NCBI GenBank assembly: GCA_937775205.1
Contig: CALKBX010000004.1
Span: forward strand, 1 to 64,000
DNA: 64,000 bases
Reading direction: 5' to 3'
Source: an uncultured Verrucomicrobiae bacterium
Lineage (GTDB): Bacteria > Verrucomicrobiota > Verrucomicrobiia > Limisphaerales > UBA1100
A program made the translations under genes and the position numbers. Below, one piece after another: positions 7,577-18,341 of the stretch (positions are counted from its first letter, which is position 1; each line of letters begins with the position of its first letter). The notes beneath the pieces were generated by a model. That model was not told the DNA's origin. It was given only the letters and a program-made list of their open reading frames with translations, and searched no databases.

Positions 7577-8320
7577 CTATTTCCAGTTCTTCGCAGATTT
7601 ATCGAGGTGTTGATTGGTAAGTCCAAAAGCTTTGGCTACACCTCTTGCCATCATGATGTTGCCCGCCTTGTTCATGTGCACTCCATCACTCGTCAGTTGC
7701 TTTCCCTTGGGTGCATCGGGGGGGAATGTTTTCAATGCTGCCTGCATGTCGGCATTTAAATCAGCTAATAAGCATTTCTTTTCCTTGGCTAACTCCTTGA
7801 TGAATTCATTGTAGGGCAACAGTTTTTGATTCAGATCGTTACTTTGATCTTCCCTGATCATCGTTGAGGTGAGTAGCACCACTTTTATCCCGGCCGCTTG
7901 AGCGTGCTTAACAATTTCAGTAATATTCTTTTTGTAGGACTTTAGATCCACCCCTCTTGGACCGTGCCAGACATCATTGACTCCGCAGCTCAAGGTCATC
8001 CAATCGGGTTTATGGCGGAGAACATCTTTTTCCAAACGCGCCAACATTTGATTGGATTTATGGCCGCCAATGCCGGCAAACACGGGTGTGGCTTCAATGC
8101 CCTGATCTTTTAGTGCAGATAAAACCAGTTGGCAGTAACCGCCGGGTCTTCCACCTGCAGCGGTAATGGAATCACCCAGAAAGGCGATTTTTTGGCCGTT
8201 CTTGACTGAGATTTTCCCTGGAGCGCGTTCAGCGGCGTTGCCAGTCGCGAACAGGAAGCACGTCATTAGAATGATTTGTGCAGTTACTGAATTCAAAACG
8301 AATTGTTTTGTTTTTAACAT
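7577..8320 (-). CDS. Secreted SGNH/GDSL hydrolase
   Basis: 247 residues with an N-terminal signal peptide (cleavage near residues 25-32). All SGNH blocks are visible: GDSIT (block I, nucleophile Ser), a Gly in GIGGHKSN (block II), GVND (block III) and DGVHMN (block V, Asp/His). Family members are esterases, and in Verrucomicrobia and Planctomycetes they are often carbohydrate acetyl esterases. The exported location and the SASA-type esterase 61 bp upstream on the same strand point to deacetylation of polysaccharides. The two genes probably form an operon in the order SASA then SGNH. Confidence 0.85.
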   Translation of the reverse strand: MLKTKQFVLNSVTAQIILMTCFLFATGNAAERAPGKISVKNGQKIAFLGDSITAAGGRPGGYCQLVLSALKDQGIEATPVFAGIGGHKSNQMLARLEKDVLRHKPDWMTLSCGVNDVWHGPRGVDLKSYKKNITEIVKHAQAAGIKVVLLTSTMIREDQSNDLNQKLLPYNEFIKELAKEKKCLLADLNADMQAALKTFPPDAPKGKQLTSDGVHMNKAGNIMMARGVAKAFGLTNQHLDKSAKNWK

Positions 8321-8381
8321 TTTGGTTTTCTTGTTTTTGGTGTTGGCGATTTGGTTTTTAAGAATCGGGTTTTGGAGAGAG

Positions 8382-9602
8382 TCAAGGACGCTGTTTTTGA
8401 ATTAGATCAATCATGGATTTCGCAAAAGCGTCGCCTAGACGGACGAAGAACTTGCCGCTGCCTAAGTAGTGATAGGGCCGATCGCTGCCCACAACGCACC
8501 ATTCGGCAAAATGCTTGGCCCAGCCACTGTCGTAGACCTTCCGTGCCTCCAGGTCGTAGACCTTGTAGCTTTCTACTGAAGCGACGGTGCCTTTGAATTC
8601 CGGTGCGGCGGCGGCTTCTCTTTGAGCAACTGAAACAGCGTTCTTGTCGACACCCTCCTTTGTCATGTTGGTTCCCAGCACCCCAATCACAAAGGGCATG
8701 TTGGGTGTCTTATATTCTTTGCGCACGTCCTTCACAAAATGGACCATGTTATCCCGATAGTTGTCGCGGAACTCGTCAGAAAACTGGTCGTTGAAGCCTT
8801 GGAACCAGACAAAGCCGGCAATATCATAGCCGACACTGGCGTCATATACCGGATGATGTTTTTTCAGGTCCTTAAGTACATTGTGGACGGCTTCATTCAT
8901 CATCCTCCAGTTAAGGCTCGCGTTCTTCTTGATGTCCGCAGCGTTTTTTGCGGCCTGTTCTTTTTCGTTCAGCTTGTATGGCTTCGCTGAAGGCGGTCGG
9001 AAATTATAATTCAAGGATTTTCCGCCCCAAGATGTTTTAATGATCAGGATTGGTGCATCCGTTTTTTGCGCCATCGAAAGGCCAAATCCAAATTCGGGGC
9101 CGACCTTGTCGCGGTTGCCGCCGTAACCCACGCTCAAGGGTCCGGAGCCCCGGTTACCATCAGCAATCGAGGTAATGTAAACCTGTTTGGATACGACAAA
9201 GGAGTTTTTGATTCTTTGCATCTTCTCATCGACCTGAGCTTGTAGTTTTTTCACTTCAGCTTGGGCCTCTGCTATATTGTCCGCGCCTTCAATTTTCTTG
9301 GCGCGCAGATCCTTGTTGATGTTGTCGCGTTTGATACGGGTTGCAATCAGGTCCTCCACAACGGCCCTCGAAATCTTGGCATCTTTTTTGAATACCAACT
9401 TCGCAAGGCCCCTTACCTCCGGTTCCTTTGCGGTGAGCAATGTTGGAATGGTAATATAATTGGCGTGGCCAACCATATTCGACTGACCTGCAAGCAGGAA
9501 GATCTGCAGTTTTTTCTTTGCTGGTTCCGCCACTTCGCCACGCACCGTACTCAGAACAAAAAAGAGTGTGACGGCTATCCTAACTAATATCATGTTTTTC
9601 AT
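8382..9602 (-). CDS. Sialate O-acetylesterase-family (SASA/CE6-like) esterase
   Basis: 406 residues with a signal peptide (first ~22). The domain opens with the nucleophile block LAGQSNMVGH and later has GPEFGFG, a TSWGGKSL block and FVWFQGFND, the equivalent of the WyQGE-N block of the SASA family. A helical insertion of ~80 residues (about 60-140, rich in Lys/Ala/Glu) separates the first block from the rest and may be a partner- or substrate-binding hairpin. Family members remove acetyl groups from sugars. Probably co-transcribed with the SGNH hydrolase downstream. Confidence 0.85.
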   Translation of the reverse strand: MKNMILVRIAVTLFFVLSTVRGEVAEPAKKKLQIFLLAGQSNMVGHANYITIPTLLTAKEPEVRGLAKLVFKKDAKISRAVVEDLIATRIKRDNINKDLRAKKIEGADNIAEAQAEVKKLQAQVDEKMQRIKNSFVVSKQVYITSIADGNRGSGPLSVGYGGNRDKVGPEFGFGLSMAQKTDAPILIIKTSWGGKSLNYNFRPPSAKPYKLNEKEQAAKNAADIKKNASLNWRMMNEAVHNVLKDLKKHHPVYDASVGYDIAGFVWFQGFNDQFSDEFRDNYRDNMVHFVKDVRKEYKTPNMPFVIGVLGTNMTKEGVDKNAVSVAQREAAAAPEFKGTVASVESYKVYDLEARKVYDSGWAKHFAEWCVVGSDRPYHYLGSGKFFVRLGDAFAKSMIDLIQKQRP

Positions 9603-9673
9603 TATAAGATTTTTTCAGACTTTATCAACCGAGCACAGAAAGCAAATGCATCAGACAGCGTGGTCGATTGGAT

Positions 9674-9700
9674 TAAGGGTGCCTCGAGGAGGCACCCTTA
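9674..9700. other. Strong 12-bp hairpin, possible terminator or cruciform
   Basis: A perfect inverted repeat TAAGGGTGCCTC-GAG-GAGGCACCCTTA. It lies in the ~330-base gap between the divergent SASA and heme-protein genes. No T-run follows on either strand, so an intrinsic terminator is doubtful; a transcript-stabilising or regulator-binding site is possible. Confidence 0.6.
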
Positions 9701-9754
9701 TCAAGCCTCTGATAGTTGCAATTGAAACTCTGGGGGGGTTGCCGTTGGTGGCGA

Positions 9755-9893
9755 AGAGGTTGGCTAGGGCATTTCCAGAGCCGGCGAAGGCTTTGCAGAG
9801 GGTGGCGAAGGCGTTTCCGTGAACGGCGGGGCCTTGCCGGATGACGCGAGGGCATTACTGTGCTTGGCAATGGCGTTGCGGAGCTTTGCGGGG
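9755..9893 (+). repeat. Degenerate ~21-base tandem repeats
   Basis: About six units near AGGGCNTTNCNGNGNNTGGCG follow one another upstream of the heme/HEAT gene (for example at the GGCATTTCC, GGCTTTGCA, GGCGTTTCC and GGCGTTGCG segments). No credible gene covers them. The base composition rises sharply here compared with the AT-rich region to the left. Confidence 0.5.
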
Positions 9894-9935
9894 TTATTTC
9901 TTTGACGCGAGGTGGAGGTGCGGCACAATCACCGG

Positions 9936-12900
9936 ATGCACCGGTTGATTGCTGTTTTCTTTCTCACGATTGCGTTTTCTTTGGCTGCGGCTGACAAGCC
10001 GAAGGAAAAGTTTGGCGATTCGCTCAAGCCTTTTGTGGAGAATTTCAAGGGGCGCGGGGCGTTGACGGATGGGTCGAAGCCTTCCTCACCCGCCGAAGGC
10101 ACCAAGAAACTGAAGATGGCCGAGGGGCTGGCGATGCAGGTGGTGGCGCACGAACCGGCGGTAGCGCAGCCGCTCAATATGTATTTTGACGAGCGCGGGC
10201 GGATGTGGGTGACGCAGTATCTGCAGTATCCCTTTCCCGCGGGCATCAAAATTCTGGAGTACGACAAGTACCTGCGCGCGGTGTTCGACAAAGTGCCACC
10301 GCCTCCGCCGAATCATTTTCGCGGCAAAGACAAAATCACCATTCACGAGGACACCAACGGCGATGGCGTTTTCGACAAACACAAGACCTTCCTCGATGGG
10401 CTGAATATGGCCCGCAGTGTCATCACCGGCCGTGGTGGAGCATGGGTGCTGATGCCGCCGTATTTGCTCTTTTATCCGGACAAGAATGGCGACGACATTC
10501 CCGATGGCGACCCCACGGTGCATCTCACCGGCTTTGGATTGGAGGACACTCACTCGGGCGCGAATAGCTTGCGCTGGGGACCGGACGGCTGGATTTACGG
10601 CGCGCACGGCAGCACATGCACAGCTGAGATTCAGGGCATCAAATTTCTCGGCCAAGCGATTTGGCGCTATCATCCACCGACCAAACGCTTTGAGGTCTTC
10701 GCCGAGGGCGGCGGCAATACGTATTGCCTAGATTTCGACAGCCAAGGCCGCACGCTGTCCGGCACCAACTACGGCAACACCCGCGGTGTCCATTACGTGC
10801 AGGGCGGATGCTACATCAAAAGCTGGGCCAAGCACGGACCGCTGATCAACCCGTATGCGTTTGGGTTTTACAAACACATGGCGCACGAGGGTTACAAGCC
10901 GCGCTTCGCGCAATCGACTATCATTTACGAAGGTGGCGCTCTGCCCAATTACGAGGGTCACATCATTGCTGGCATGGCGTTGGTGAATCGTGTGCAAGCG
11001 AGCAAACTTTACACGGACACCTCCACCTTCCGCACCGTCGACACGCCGCCGATGGTAACCACCGACGACCGATGGTTTCGCATCGTGGACACCAAAGCCG
11101 GCCCCGATGGCGCGGTGTATTTTGCCGATTGGTACGACAGTCGCCTGAGCCATCTCGACCCGCGTGACACCTGGCACAAATCCAGCGGCCGGATCTACCG
11201 CATGCACGCCAAGGGCGCAAAGCCCAGCAAGCCCGCCGACCTCGGCAAGCTCACCAGCGGCGAACTCATCAACGTCCTCAAGCACCCCAACAAATGGCAC
11301 CGCCAAACCGCGCAGCGACTGCTCGCCGATCGGCGCGATAAATCCATCGTGCCCCGCCTCACCAGTTTAATGATGAAAGGCAAAGGCCAATTTGCCCTCG
11401 AATGTTTCTGGGCCATCAATCATTGCGGCGGCTTCAACCTGCACCTTGCCGAACACACCCTCACCCACTCGCATCCCTTCATCCGCCACTGGACCATCCG
11501 CCTCCTCGGCGACGACCACACGATGACCCCCATTCTCCGCGCCAAACTCATCGCGTTGGCGAAGAACGAACCCAACGCCGAAGTCCGCAGTTGCCTCGCC
11601 GCCTCCTGCAAACGCTGGACCGCCAAGGACAGCTTCCCCATCCTCGCCGCCCTCATTCGCCGCGACGAGGATGCGAACGACAAACACATCCCGCTGCTCC
11701 TTTGGTGGGCCATCGAAAACAAGGCCGTGAGCGATGGCGCGCAAGTAGCCAAACTCCTCGCAGACAAATCCCTTTGGCAAACGCCGATGATGCAATCTCA
11801 TTTGGTGAAACGCCTCGGCCAACGTTTCACCGCCGAACGAACCGCCGCCAATTTAAAGACTGCCGCCAAACTGCTCGCCCTCGCGCCCACCGACGCCGAC
11901 CGCGACCAGCTCGTCACCGGCATGGAAGAGGGCCTCCGCGGTAACGCCGTGCAAAATCCGCCCAAGGCGTTGCTCACCGAGACCGCCAAACTATGGAAAT
12001 CCCGCCCGCACAACCCCACGCTCATTAGCCTTGCCACGCGGCTCGGCTTGCCCGGGGCAATGGACGAAGCCATCGCGTTGGTGAAAAATCCCAAGACCTC
12101 CGCCAGCGAGCGGCGCGCATTGACCAAGCTGCTTTCCGAGCGCCGTAGTGCCGACGCGCTCAAACTATTGCTCGGCCAATTCAAGGCCGAGAAAAACAGT
12201 AGCCGACGCATCGAGCTATTGACCGCGCTTCAGCGTTTTGACAGCAACTCGGTGGGCACGACATTGCTAGCACGCTACGCCGGGATGCCACAACGCGAGC
12301 GCGAATCGGCGCAGAATATTTTGAGCAGCCGCGCCAGTTGGTCGCTGGAATTTATCCGCGCCATCGACGCCGGTAAAATCAAACGCGAAGACGTGCGTCC
12401 CGCCACGGTGTTGGCGATGCAAAGCCATAAACAAAAGGCCATCGACGCGCTCGTCAAAAAACATTGGGGTCAATTGCGCCAAAGTACCGAGGCGAAGCAG
12501 CAACGAATGCAAGCGGTCTCCGCACTTATCGCCGAGAACAAAGGTGACGCCAAGGCCGGCAAACTCGTTTTTGCAATCGCCTGCGCCGCGTGCCATCGAC
12601 TCCGTGGCCAAGGCGGTAACATCGGCCCGAACCTCGACGGGTATCAGCTCAACAATCCCGGCTTTCTCATTCCCGCCGTGGTCGATCCTAGCCTTGGCAT
12701 TCGTGAGGAGTATGCCGGATTCAACGTTGTGACCAAAGACAACCAGCGCCTCACCGGATTCATCGCCCAAACCGCGCCGAAATTCATCGTGCTACGCGAC
12801 CTCACCCAAAACTCCATCACCCTCCCCCGCAACGAAATTAAAGACCTTCAGGCAATGCCCGTCTCGCTGATGCCCGAGGGAATCCTCGACGCGCTCACGC

Positions 12901-12944
12901 CGCAGCAAGTGCGCGACTTGTTTGCGTTTTTGATGGTCAAATAA
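9936..12944 (+). CDS. PVC-type secreted propeller/HEAT/heme-binding c-type protein
   Basis: 1002 residues from the ATG at 9936, chosen because a signal peptide (MHRLIAVFFL..AAA) starts there. Residues ~45-430 match the membrane-bound-dehydrogenase-type propeller of Planctomycetes and Verrucomicrobia, with Asp-rich loops (DTNGDGVFD, DKNGDDIPDGD) that may bind calcium. Residues ~430-870 are HEAT-like helical repeats. A small c-type heme domain follows with CAACH at 883-887, a GPNLDGY motif and a candidate distal Met near MPEGIL. Such proteins are exported redox proteins thought to oxidise sugars or related substrates, but the substrate is unknown. It stands alone and is followed by dapL. A GGAGG lies ~15 bases upstream. 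Confidence 0.85.
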   Translation: MHRLIAVFFLTIAFSLAAADKPKEKFGDSLKPFVENFKGRGALTDGSKPSSPAEGTKKLKMAEGLAMQVVAHEPAVAQPLNMYFDERGRMWVTQYLQYPFPAGIKILEYDKYLRAVFDKVPPPPPNHFRGKDKITIHEDTNGDGVFDKHKTFLDGLNMARSVITGRGGAWVLMPPYLLFYPDKNGDDIPDGDPTVHLTGFGLEDTHSGANSLRWGPDGWIYGAHGSTCTAEIQGIKFLGQAIWRYHPPTKRFEVFAEGGGNTYCLDFDSQGRTLSGTNYGNTRGVHYVQGGCYIKSWAKHGPLINPYAFGFYKHMAHEGYKPRFAQSTIIYEGGALPNYEGHIIAGMALVNRVQASKLYTDTSTFRTVDTPPMVTTDDRWFRIVDTKAGPDGAVYFADWYDSRLSHLDPRDTWHKSSGRIYRMHAKGAKPSKPADLGKLTSGELINVLKHPNKWHRQTAQRLLADRRDKSIVPRLTSLMMKGKGQFALECFWAINHCGGFNLHLAEHTLTHSHPFIRHWTIRLLGDDHTMTPILRAKLIALAKNEPNAEVRSCLAASCKRWTAKDSFPILAALIRRDEDANDKHIPLLLWWAIENKAVSDGAQVAKLLADKSLWQTPMMQSHLVKRLGQRFTAERTAANLKTAAKLLALAPTDADRDQLVTGMEEGLRGNAVQNPPKALLTETAKLWKSRPHNPTLISLATRLGLPGAMDEAIALVKNPKTSASERRALTKLLSERRSADALKLLLGQFKAEKNSSRRIELLTALQRFDSNSVGTTLLARYAGMPQRERESAQNILSSRASWSLEFIRAIDAGKIKREDVRPATVLAMQSHKQKAIDALVKKHWGQLRQSTEAKQQRMQAVSALIAENKGDAKAGKLVFAIACAACHRLRGQGGNIGPNLDGYQLNNPGFLIPAVVDPSLGIREEYAGFNVVTKDNQRLTGFIAQTAPKFIVLRDLTQNSITLPRNEIKDLQAMPVSLMPEGILDALTPQQVRDLFAFLMVK

Positions 12945-12957
12945 TTCTCCGTGCCAT

Positions 12958-13000
12958 TGTGGTGAGAATTTTCACCACAGAAACACGGAGAGCACAGAGG
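12958..13000. repeat. Dispersed repeat of the TTTTCACCACAGA family
   Basis: The stem TGTGGTGA / TCACCACA encloses 6 bases and is followed by GAAACACGGAGAGCACAGAGG. This resembles a short palindromic intergenic repeat I know from many Planctomycete and Verrucomicrobial genomes. It fills the space between the heme protein and dapL and could act as a transcript terminator. Confidence 0.6.
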
Positions 13001-13047
13001 GAACCACTTGATTCGCCTGACCGCTTCCGCTAACGTCCCGCCCTCCA

Positions 13048-14286
13048 ATGGCATACATCAACGAGCATTATTTGAAACTGCAGGCGGGCTATCTCTTCCC
13101 CGAGATTGGCCGCCGCGTGAAGGAATTTACCGAGGCCAACCCCGTGGCCGCCGCGCGGCTTATCCGCTGCGGCATCGGCGATGTGACCGAGGCGCTGCCC
13201 GCGGCCTGCACTGAGGCGCTACACGCGGCGGTGGACGAAATGGCCGACCGCGAAACCTTTAAGGGCTACGGCCCGGAGCACGGTTATGATTTTCTGCGCG
13301 AGGCGATTTCGGATAATGACTTTCAAGCGCGCGGCGTCAATGTGACCGCCGATGAAATTTTTGTGTCCGACGGCGCCAAGTGCGACACCGCGAACATCCT
13401 CGATATTCTCGGCCACCAAAACCGCATCGCCATCACCGACCCCGTCTACCCCGTGTACCTCGACACCAACGTGATGGCCGGGCACACCGGCGATGCCAAT
13501 GACGCGGGCCAATACGGCGGCATCATTTATCTCCCGTGCACCGCGGAGAACAATTTTGTGCCGGCCACCCCCGACGAAAAGGCGGACATTATTTACCTGT
13601 GCTACCCCAACAACCCCACCGGCGCCACCGCCACGCGCGAGCAGCTCGCCGATTGGGTGGCGTACGCGAAGGAAAACAACGCGCTCATTTTGTTCGATGC
13701 CGCGTACGAGGGGTTCATTCAAGACGCCGACATCCCCCATTCCATTTATGAAATTGACGGCGCACGCGATTGCGCCATTGAGTTTCGCAGCTTCTCCAAA
13801 AATGCTGGCTTCACCGGCACCCGCTGCGCATTCACCGTGATTCCCAAGGAACTCACTGGCACCGACGCCGAAGGCAACCCTCACAGTTTGCACGCTCTGT
13901 GGTCGCGCCGCACGGCGACGAAATTCAACGGCACCAGTTACCCGATCCAAAAAGCCGCCGAAGCCGTGTACAGCGATGCGGGCAAAACCCAAGTGCAGGA
14001 ACTCATCACGCACTACATGGGCAACGCCAAGATCCTCCGCGAAGCCGCCATCGCCGCGAGCCTCGAAGTCTTCGGCGGCACCAACGCTCCGTATATTTGG
14101 CTCAAAACACCGAACAGCGCGCCGAGCTGGGACATTTTCGACCACGTCCTCAACGAGGCCGCCGTGGTCATCACGCCCGGCGCCGGCTTCGGCAACGCCG
14201 GCGAAGGCTACTTCCGCATCAGTGCCTTCAACAGCCGCGCCAACGCCGAGGAAGTGGCGGAGCGAATTGGGGCGATGAAGTGGTAA
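13048..14286 (+). CDS. dapL: LL-diaminopimelate aminotransferase
   Basis: 412 residues, the usual length. A fold-type I PLP aminotransferase that converts tetrahydrodipicolinate plus glutamate directly to LL-diaminopimelate for lysine and peptidoglycan synthesis. Visible family features: [16 protein letters not shown] near 72, the NPTG loop (YPNNPTG ~186-192), DAAYEGF, and the PLP lysine at ~251 in [14 protein letters not shown] late [10 protein letters not shown] block is also typical of DapL rather than of aspartate aminotransferase. This pathway is characteristic of Verrucomicrobia, Chlamydiae and plants. It is convergent with the broken hydrolase gene, with only 12 bp between them. Confidence 0.93.
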   Translation: MAYINEHYLKLQAGYLFPEIGRRVKEFTEANPVAAARLIRCGIGDVTEALPAACTEALHAAVDEMADRETFKGYGPEHGYDFLREAISDNDFQARGVNVTADEIFVSDGAKCDTANILDILGHQNRIAITDPVYPVYLDTNVMAGHTGDANDAGQYGGIIYLPCTAENNFVPATPDEKADIIYLCYPNNPTGATATREQLADWVAYAKENNALILFDAAYEGFIQDADIPHSIYEIDGARDCAIEFRSFSKNAGFTGTRCAFTVIPKELTGTDAEGNPHSLHALWSRRTATKFNGTSYPIQKAAEAVYSDAGKTQVQELITHYMGNAKILREAAIAASLEVFGGTNAPYIWLKTPNSAPSWDIFDHVLNEAAVVITPGAGFGNAGEGYFRISAFNSRANAEEVAERIGAMKW

Positions 14287-14298
14287 GCCAATTCGTGC

Positions 14299-16214
14299 TT
14301 ACCGAATGATTAGCTTGGCCCGCTGCCGCACGAGGTCGAGCACTTGCGCAGGCGTCACGATGCGGGAGATGTTTAAATAATCCGGCTGCACTTTGTCATT
14401 CTTTGGATAGTTTTTCACACTCACCGTTTCGATCTTTTCGTACAAAGCAGCGAGCGAAATCGAGACTCGCCGCATTCCCTTCGCCGCTCAAAGTAATGGG
14501 GCAATCGTAGCCCAGTTCGCGCAGCACTTGCACGCAACGCCGCACATCCCAAACTTGCATTCCGGCAAGCGTTTGGCCGAGCAACATAAACCGACGGCGG
14601 GTTTGGATACGGTGAGATTTGTCATCCGACAACGCAGTCCGGCCCACGCCGCGTGGCGCAAAAGCAACGTACAGCACATCACTGTTTTCCGCCGGGCCTT
14701 GTTGCAAATCGTTTTCTCCGTTAAGCACTTTCAACTCGATCCGTTTGGGATTCTTTCAGTCCTGAACGATACATCAAATAAACACCCAGCCGGATTTTTT
14801 CCTGACTGTCAAAATCAACCGATTCCAACACCGCCCCGTTCCGTTCAACTTTGGAAACACGTTTTTCATTCAACGGCACATCTTTTTCCGGCCAACCGCC
14901 GAAGGTTTTTTTTCGCAGCAACGCGATGGTTTCTTTGCCGACTTTTTGGTTTTTGGGTGCCAATTGGGTGAAACTTTCCTGAATCTTTGTGTTGATCTGA
15001 TCGGCGGGAAGTTTGTCAAACACCCTCAATTGTTCCGGTTCAAAAAGTTTTTCAGCGGTGATGGTGATCGGTGGCTCCGCGCCTTTGAGATGGCGGTTGA
15101 ACCAATTGAAGGCGGGCACGCGCAGTGGCTGCGTATCGCTGTGACCTCCGGGAATGATGACGAGGCCGAGCTTGTCGCGCGCGCCGTGGAGGTCATAAAT
15201 TTTCCGCGCTCCGTTGAACACCCGCGTCACGCCATCGAGCGGGAAGATTCGGTCATCGTCCGTGTTGAGAATCATCAACGGCCGCGGCGCGACGAGCGCG
15301 GCGACTTGGCCGAAATCCCAGCGGTACGTGTTCACGTGAAACATGCAATCGCAATGCCCTTCCACCACTCCGTGCGCGAGGCGGCCGCTGTTGGGGAAGC
15401 CGGCGTAGACGTGGTTTTTCAAATCCGCAATGCCGGCCACCGGCGCGGAAACTTTGATGCGCTCGTCGAGCACGGAAATCCACCAACTGTATGCGCCGCC
15501 ACCACTGCGACCGGTGACGCCAAAACGTTTCTTGTCCACGAACTTCAGCGTCTCCAAATAATCCAGCGCGCGAATGCAATTCCACGCTTCCACGGCGGCG
15601 GAGGAATAGCCCCGCGAATTCCACCACCACATATCGTGATTGTAAGTGCCGTGATGGATGCCCTCGATTTCCCCAAGTTGAAGGGTATCAATGACTAGGC
15701 ACACGTAACCATTGCGCGCGAACCAAACGCCGTGGTGCTGATAATGAACTTTGTTGCCGTAGCTCACGCCGTCCTTTTTCACGCGACCGTGACCGCACAC
15801 GTACAAGAATTGTAGGCGCGGGTTTCTCGATGCCCTTGGGCACGTAAAGATTGCGCAGTGACGTACAGCCCCGGCTTCGACTGGAAATGCACTTTCCAAA
15901 CCTCAAACTCCGCGTGCTGCAATTTGCCGGTGACCGTCGCCTTTGAGCGGCGTACGTGGCGGCAATGGATCGAGCCCGAGCATCTCGTGCATCTGTCGGC
16001 GTATATGATCCTTTCGCGTCTTCCAGTCTTCAAGCGTCTTGATTTCTGAAAGCGACTTGGCCGCGAGCCGATCGGTTTGATGTTTGAAATACGCGGCAAA
16101 CATTCGGTCACCCTCCGTCTTAAACAGGGCGGCCGAGGCGGCTTGGAGGATGGCCATTTGAAATACGCACAGCGCGATCGCTGCGACTCGAGGTGCAAGT
16201 GAGTTTTTTTTCAT
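14299..16214 (-). pseudogene. Secreted alpha/beta hydrolase (acetylxylan-esterase-like), five frameshifts
   Basis: Reading through shifts, the product would be ~640 residues: signal peptide (from the ATG at 16214), a helical start, then a hydrolase domain with nucleophile elbow GRSGGGAYSWW, acid DDDRIF, and His in PGGHSDTQ. A C-terminal domain ends ...LVRQRAKLIIR before the stop at 14299. Continuity needs one base removed near 15941, 15855, 15807, 14755 and 14461. The first three fall within ~140 bases and together restore the frame, but leave a stop near 15903. As read, the gene cannot make the full protein. Each error looks like an insertion. It could be a true pseudogene or an assembly error; see the pheT entry. 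Confidence 0.75.
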
Positions 16215-16369
16215 CAATGAATTTTTGTGGGTGGCTGTGAATGAGAGTTGAGTTTCCCTGTTTTTATTCAATCACACAATGCGAAATCCTCGCTCCTGAT
16301 GCTTGACTGATTTTCATCAAATAACTAACCTCAACTCACCCACGCCCAACCACACGGAAAAATCCAGCT

Positions 16370-16957
16370 ATGAATGAAATTCTATCCCAAAACATTTTCT
16401 TCGTAAAAGAACACACCGGCATTTTCAAGGCCGCCAACAATTACGACATCCACGACCCCAACACGGGCCAAATCATTATGGAATGCCGGGAGGAGAACCT
16501 CGGCTTCTTCACCAAAATGCTTCGGTTTACCGATTTCAAGCGAATGACTCCCTTTGATATCCTCATCCGCACACCCGATGGAGGGCAGGTTGTGCGGGTG
16601 AAACGTGGCGGCTCTCTCTTCCTGTCAAAGGTGGAAGTATTCGATGCCAACAATCAGTACATCGGCGGGTTCAAACAGAAGTTTTTTTCAATCGGCGGTG
16701 CGTTCACTGTTCTGGACGCCAACGAACAGCCGGTGTGCGTGCTCAAGGGGAAATGGACCGGTTGGGATTTTCGGTTTCTCTCCGGTGAAGTTGAGCTGGC
16801 GCATGTCACAAAAAAATGGGCCGGCCTCGGCAAGGAAATGTTCACCAGCGCGGACAATTATGTTTTGGAAATTTCCGCAAACGTCCCCACCGACAGCGTG
16901 GCGCGCCAACTCATACTCGCCGCGGTGATGTGCATCGACATGGTGCTCAAGGAATAA
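16370..16957 (+). CDS. Scramblase/LURP-one-related (LOR) family protein
   Basis: 195 residues, with no signal peptide or clear membrane segment apart from a mildly hydrophobic C-terminal helix (~178-192). The sequence has the repeating strand pattern of the tubby-like LOR/scramblase barrel: YDIHDPNTGQII, FDILIRTPDGG, VEVFDANNQYIGGF, FTVLDANEQPVCVLKGKW. In bacteria the function is mostly unknown; possibilities are membrane lipid or phosphoinositide-like ligand binding. It is convergent with a PQQ-propeller gene 8 bp away. Intact, in contrast to the genes on either side. Confidence 0.75.
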   Translation: MNEILSQNIFFVKEHTGIFKAANNYDIHDPNTGQIIMECREENLGFFTKMLRFTDFKRMTPFDILIRTPDGGQVVRVKRGGSLFLSKVEVFDANNQYIGGFKQKFFSIGGAFTVLDANEQPVCVLKGKWTGWDFRFLSGEVELAHVTKKWAGLGKEMFTSADNYVLEISANVPTDSVARQLILAAVMCIDMVLKE

Positions 16958-16965
16958 TCCCGCGC

Positions 16966-18306
16966 CTACTTTTTAGATTTGCTGAAGCAATAAATCCGTG
17001 CGTCCGTGCGGATGAGCAACTTGCCGCCCACGATAGCCGGAGTGGCCATGCACATATCTTCCTTGGGATTCAGGCGATTGGCGCGAAGCAGTTTGAATTC
17101 ACGGCCGGCCTTGAGCACATAAGCCACTCCATTTTCATCGAGAAAAAAGATTTTTCCGTTGTACGCCCAGGGCGAACTGGTGAATGCCCCGCCGCGCGGC
17201 CACGATGCGTTCGGGGCCATAAACGACGTTTGCCCGTTTTCGCCTCATAACAAGCGACGAGCCGCGATCCAACAACACGTACATGAGATCGCCATAAACG
17301 ATTGTGGAAGGATTGTACGGCCCCGCGCGGCGCTGGCACCACGCAACGTGTTCATTGCTGTCCTCATCCGATTCGAGCGAGATGTCGCCTTTGGCCCCGG
17401 GGCGAATGGCGAAAACCGGCTTCCGCCGATCCCCCACATAACCGGAAGTCACGTACAATAGGCCAAATTTCGCGTACGGCGTAGCAATGGTGATGGAGGA
17501 ATTGCCGCTGAATTGATAGAGCAACTTACCATCCAAATCGTACGCCCGATTTTTGCGCGACCCCGGCGTGATGATTTCCGTGCGCAATTTGTTTTCCCAA
17601 ATGAATGGCGTGGACCAATTACTCTTTTCGCCTTCGCGTTTTACTTTCCAAACTTCAGTTCCTGTTTTCGCGTCCAGCGCCACCAGAAACGATTGCTGCT
17701 CGTTGTCGTTCACGATATATAGCCGCCCCTTGTGGAGCACCGGAGAGGCCGCAAGCCCCCAACCGAAACGCGTCTTGTACGCGGGCCATTCCTTTTTCCA
17801 CAGAAACTTACCGCCGACTGTGTAGCAATAAAGCCCTTGGTTTCCAAAGTAGGCATACACGCGCTCGCCATCGGTGATGGGCGTTTCGGAGGCGTAGCTG
17901 TTTTTGATGTGGATGCTGCTTTGCGGGACGCCCGAGTGCGCAGTCTTTTTCCAAACCACTTTGCCGGTTTCAAGGCTCAGGCAAATGACCTTCCAATGAT
18001 GTTTACCTGCCGGCGGTTTGAACCGTTCGCCGCCGAAGTACAATCCCTTGCGCGCCTCCCACGCCTTGCCCTCAGTGACCACCGTGGTGATAAACACGTG
18101 GTTTCCCCACACCACCGGCGAAGACCAACCGCGCCCGGGGATGTCCTGTTTCCAGACCACATTTTCCGTGGGACTCCAAAGATCCGGCAGCCTCGGCGTG
18201 TTCGGCCACGCCCATCGCACCGGGCCCGCGAAACTGCGGCCAATTTTCCGCCGCGCCGACAGCTGCCAGCCACAGCAAGCATTAAAAGTGAGTTTAGAAT
18301 TTTCAT
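16966..18306 (-). pseudogene. Secreted PQQ-type beta-propeller protein, about five frameshifts
   Basis: The reconstructed product (~440 residues) has a signal peptide (MKILNSLLM from the ATG at 18306), a start block ENWPQFRGPGA, then repeated propeller strands (WSSPVVWGNHVFI, VICLSLETGKVVWK, LVALDAKTGTEVWK). It ends GGKLLIRTDARIYCFSKSKK. Shifts are needed near 18277, 18194, 17258, 17226 and 17198; most are one extra base and one (17258) looks like a lost base. Family members are exported, often polysaccharide- or alcohol-linked propellers without PQQ catalysis. It lies 35 bp downstream of a paralogue on the same strand. Confidence 0.75.
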
Positions 18307-18341
18307 GATTGATTGCGAGTACAACACGAATTGCGAAGAGG

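Noticed and set aside
9674..9700. Confident intrinsic terminator
   Set aside because: The stem is strong, but neither strand has a T-run after it, so it is listed as a hairpin of unknown role.
13219..14145. Long minus-strand frame opposite dapL
   Set aside because: Shadow of a GC-rich gene; no recognisable domain, and dapL is clear.
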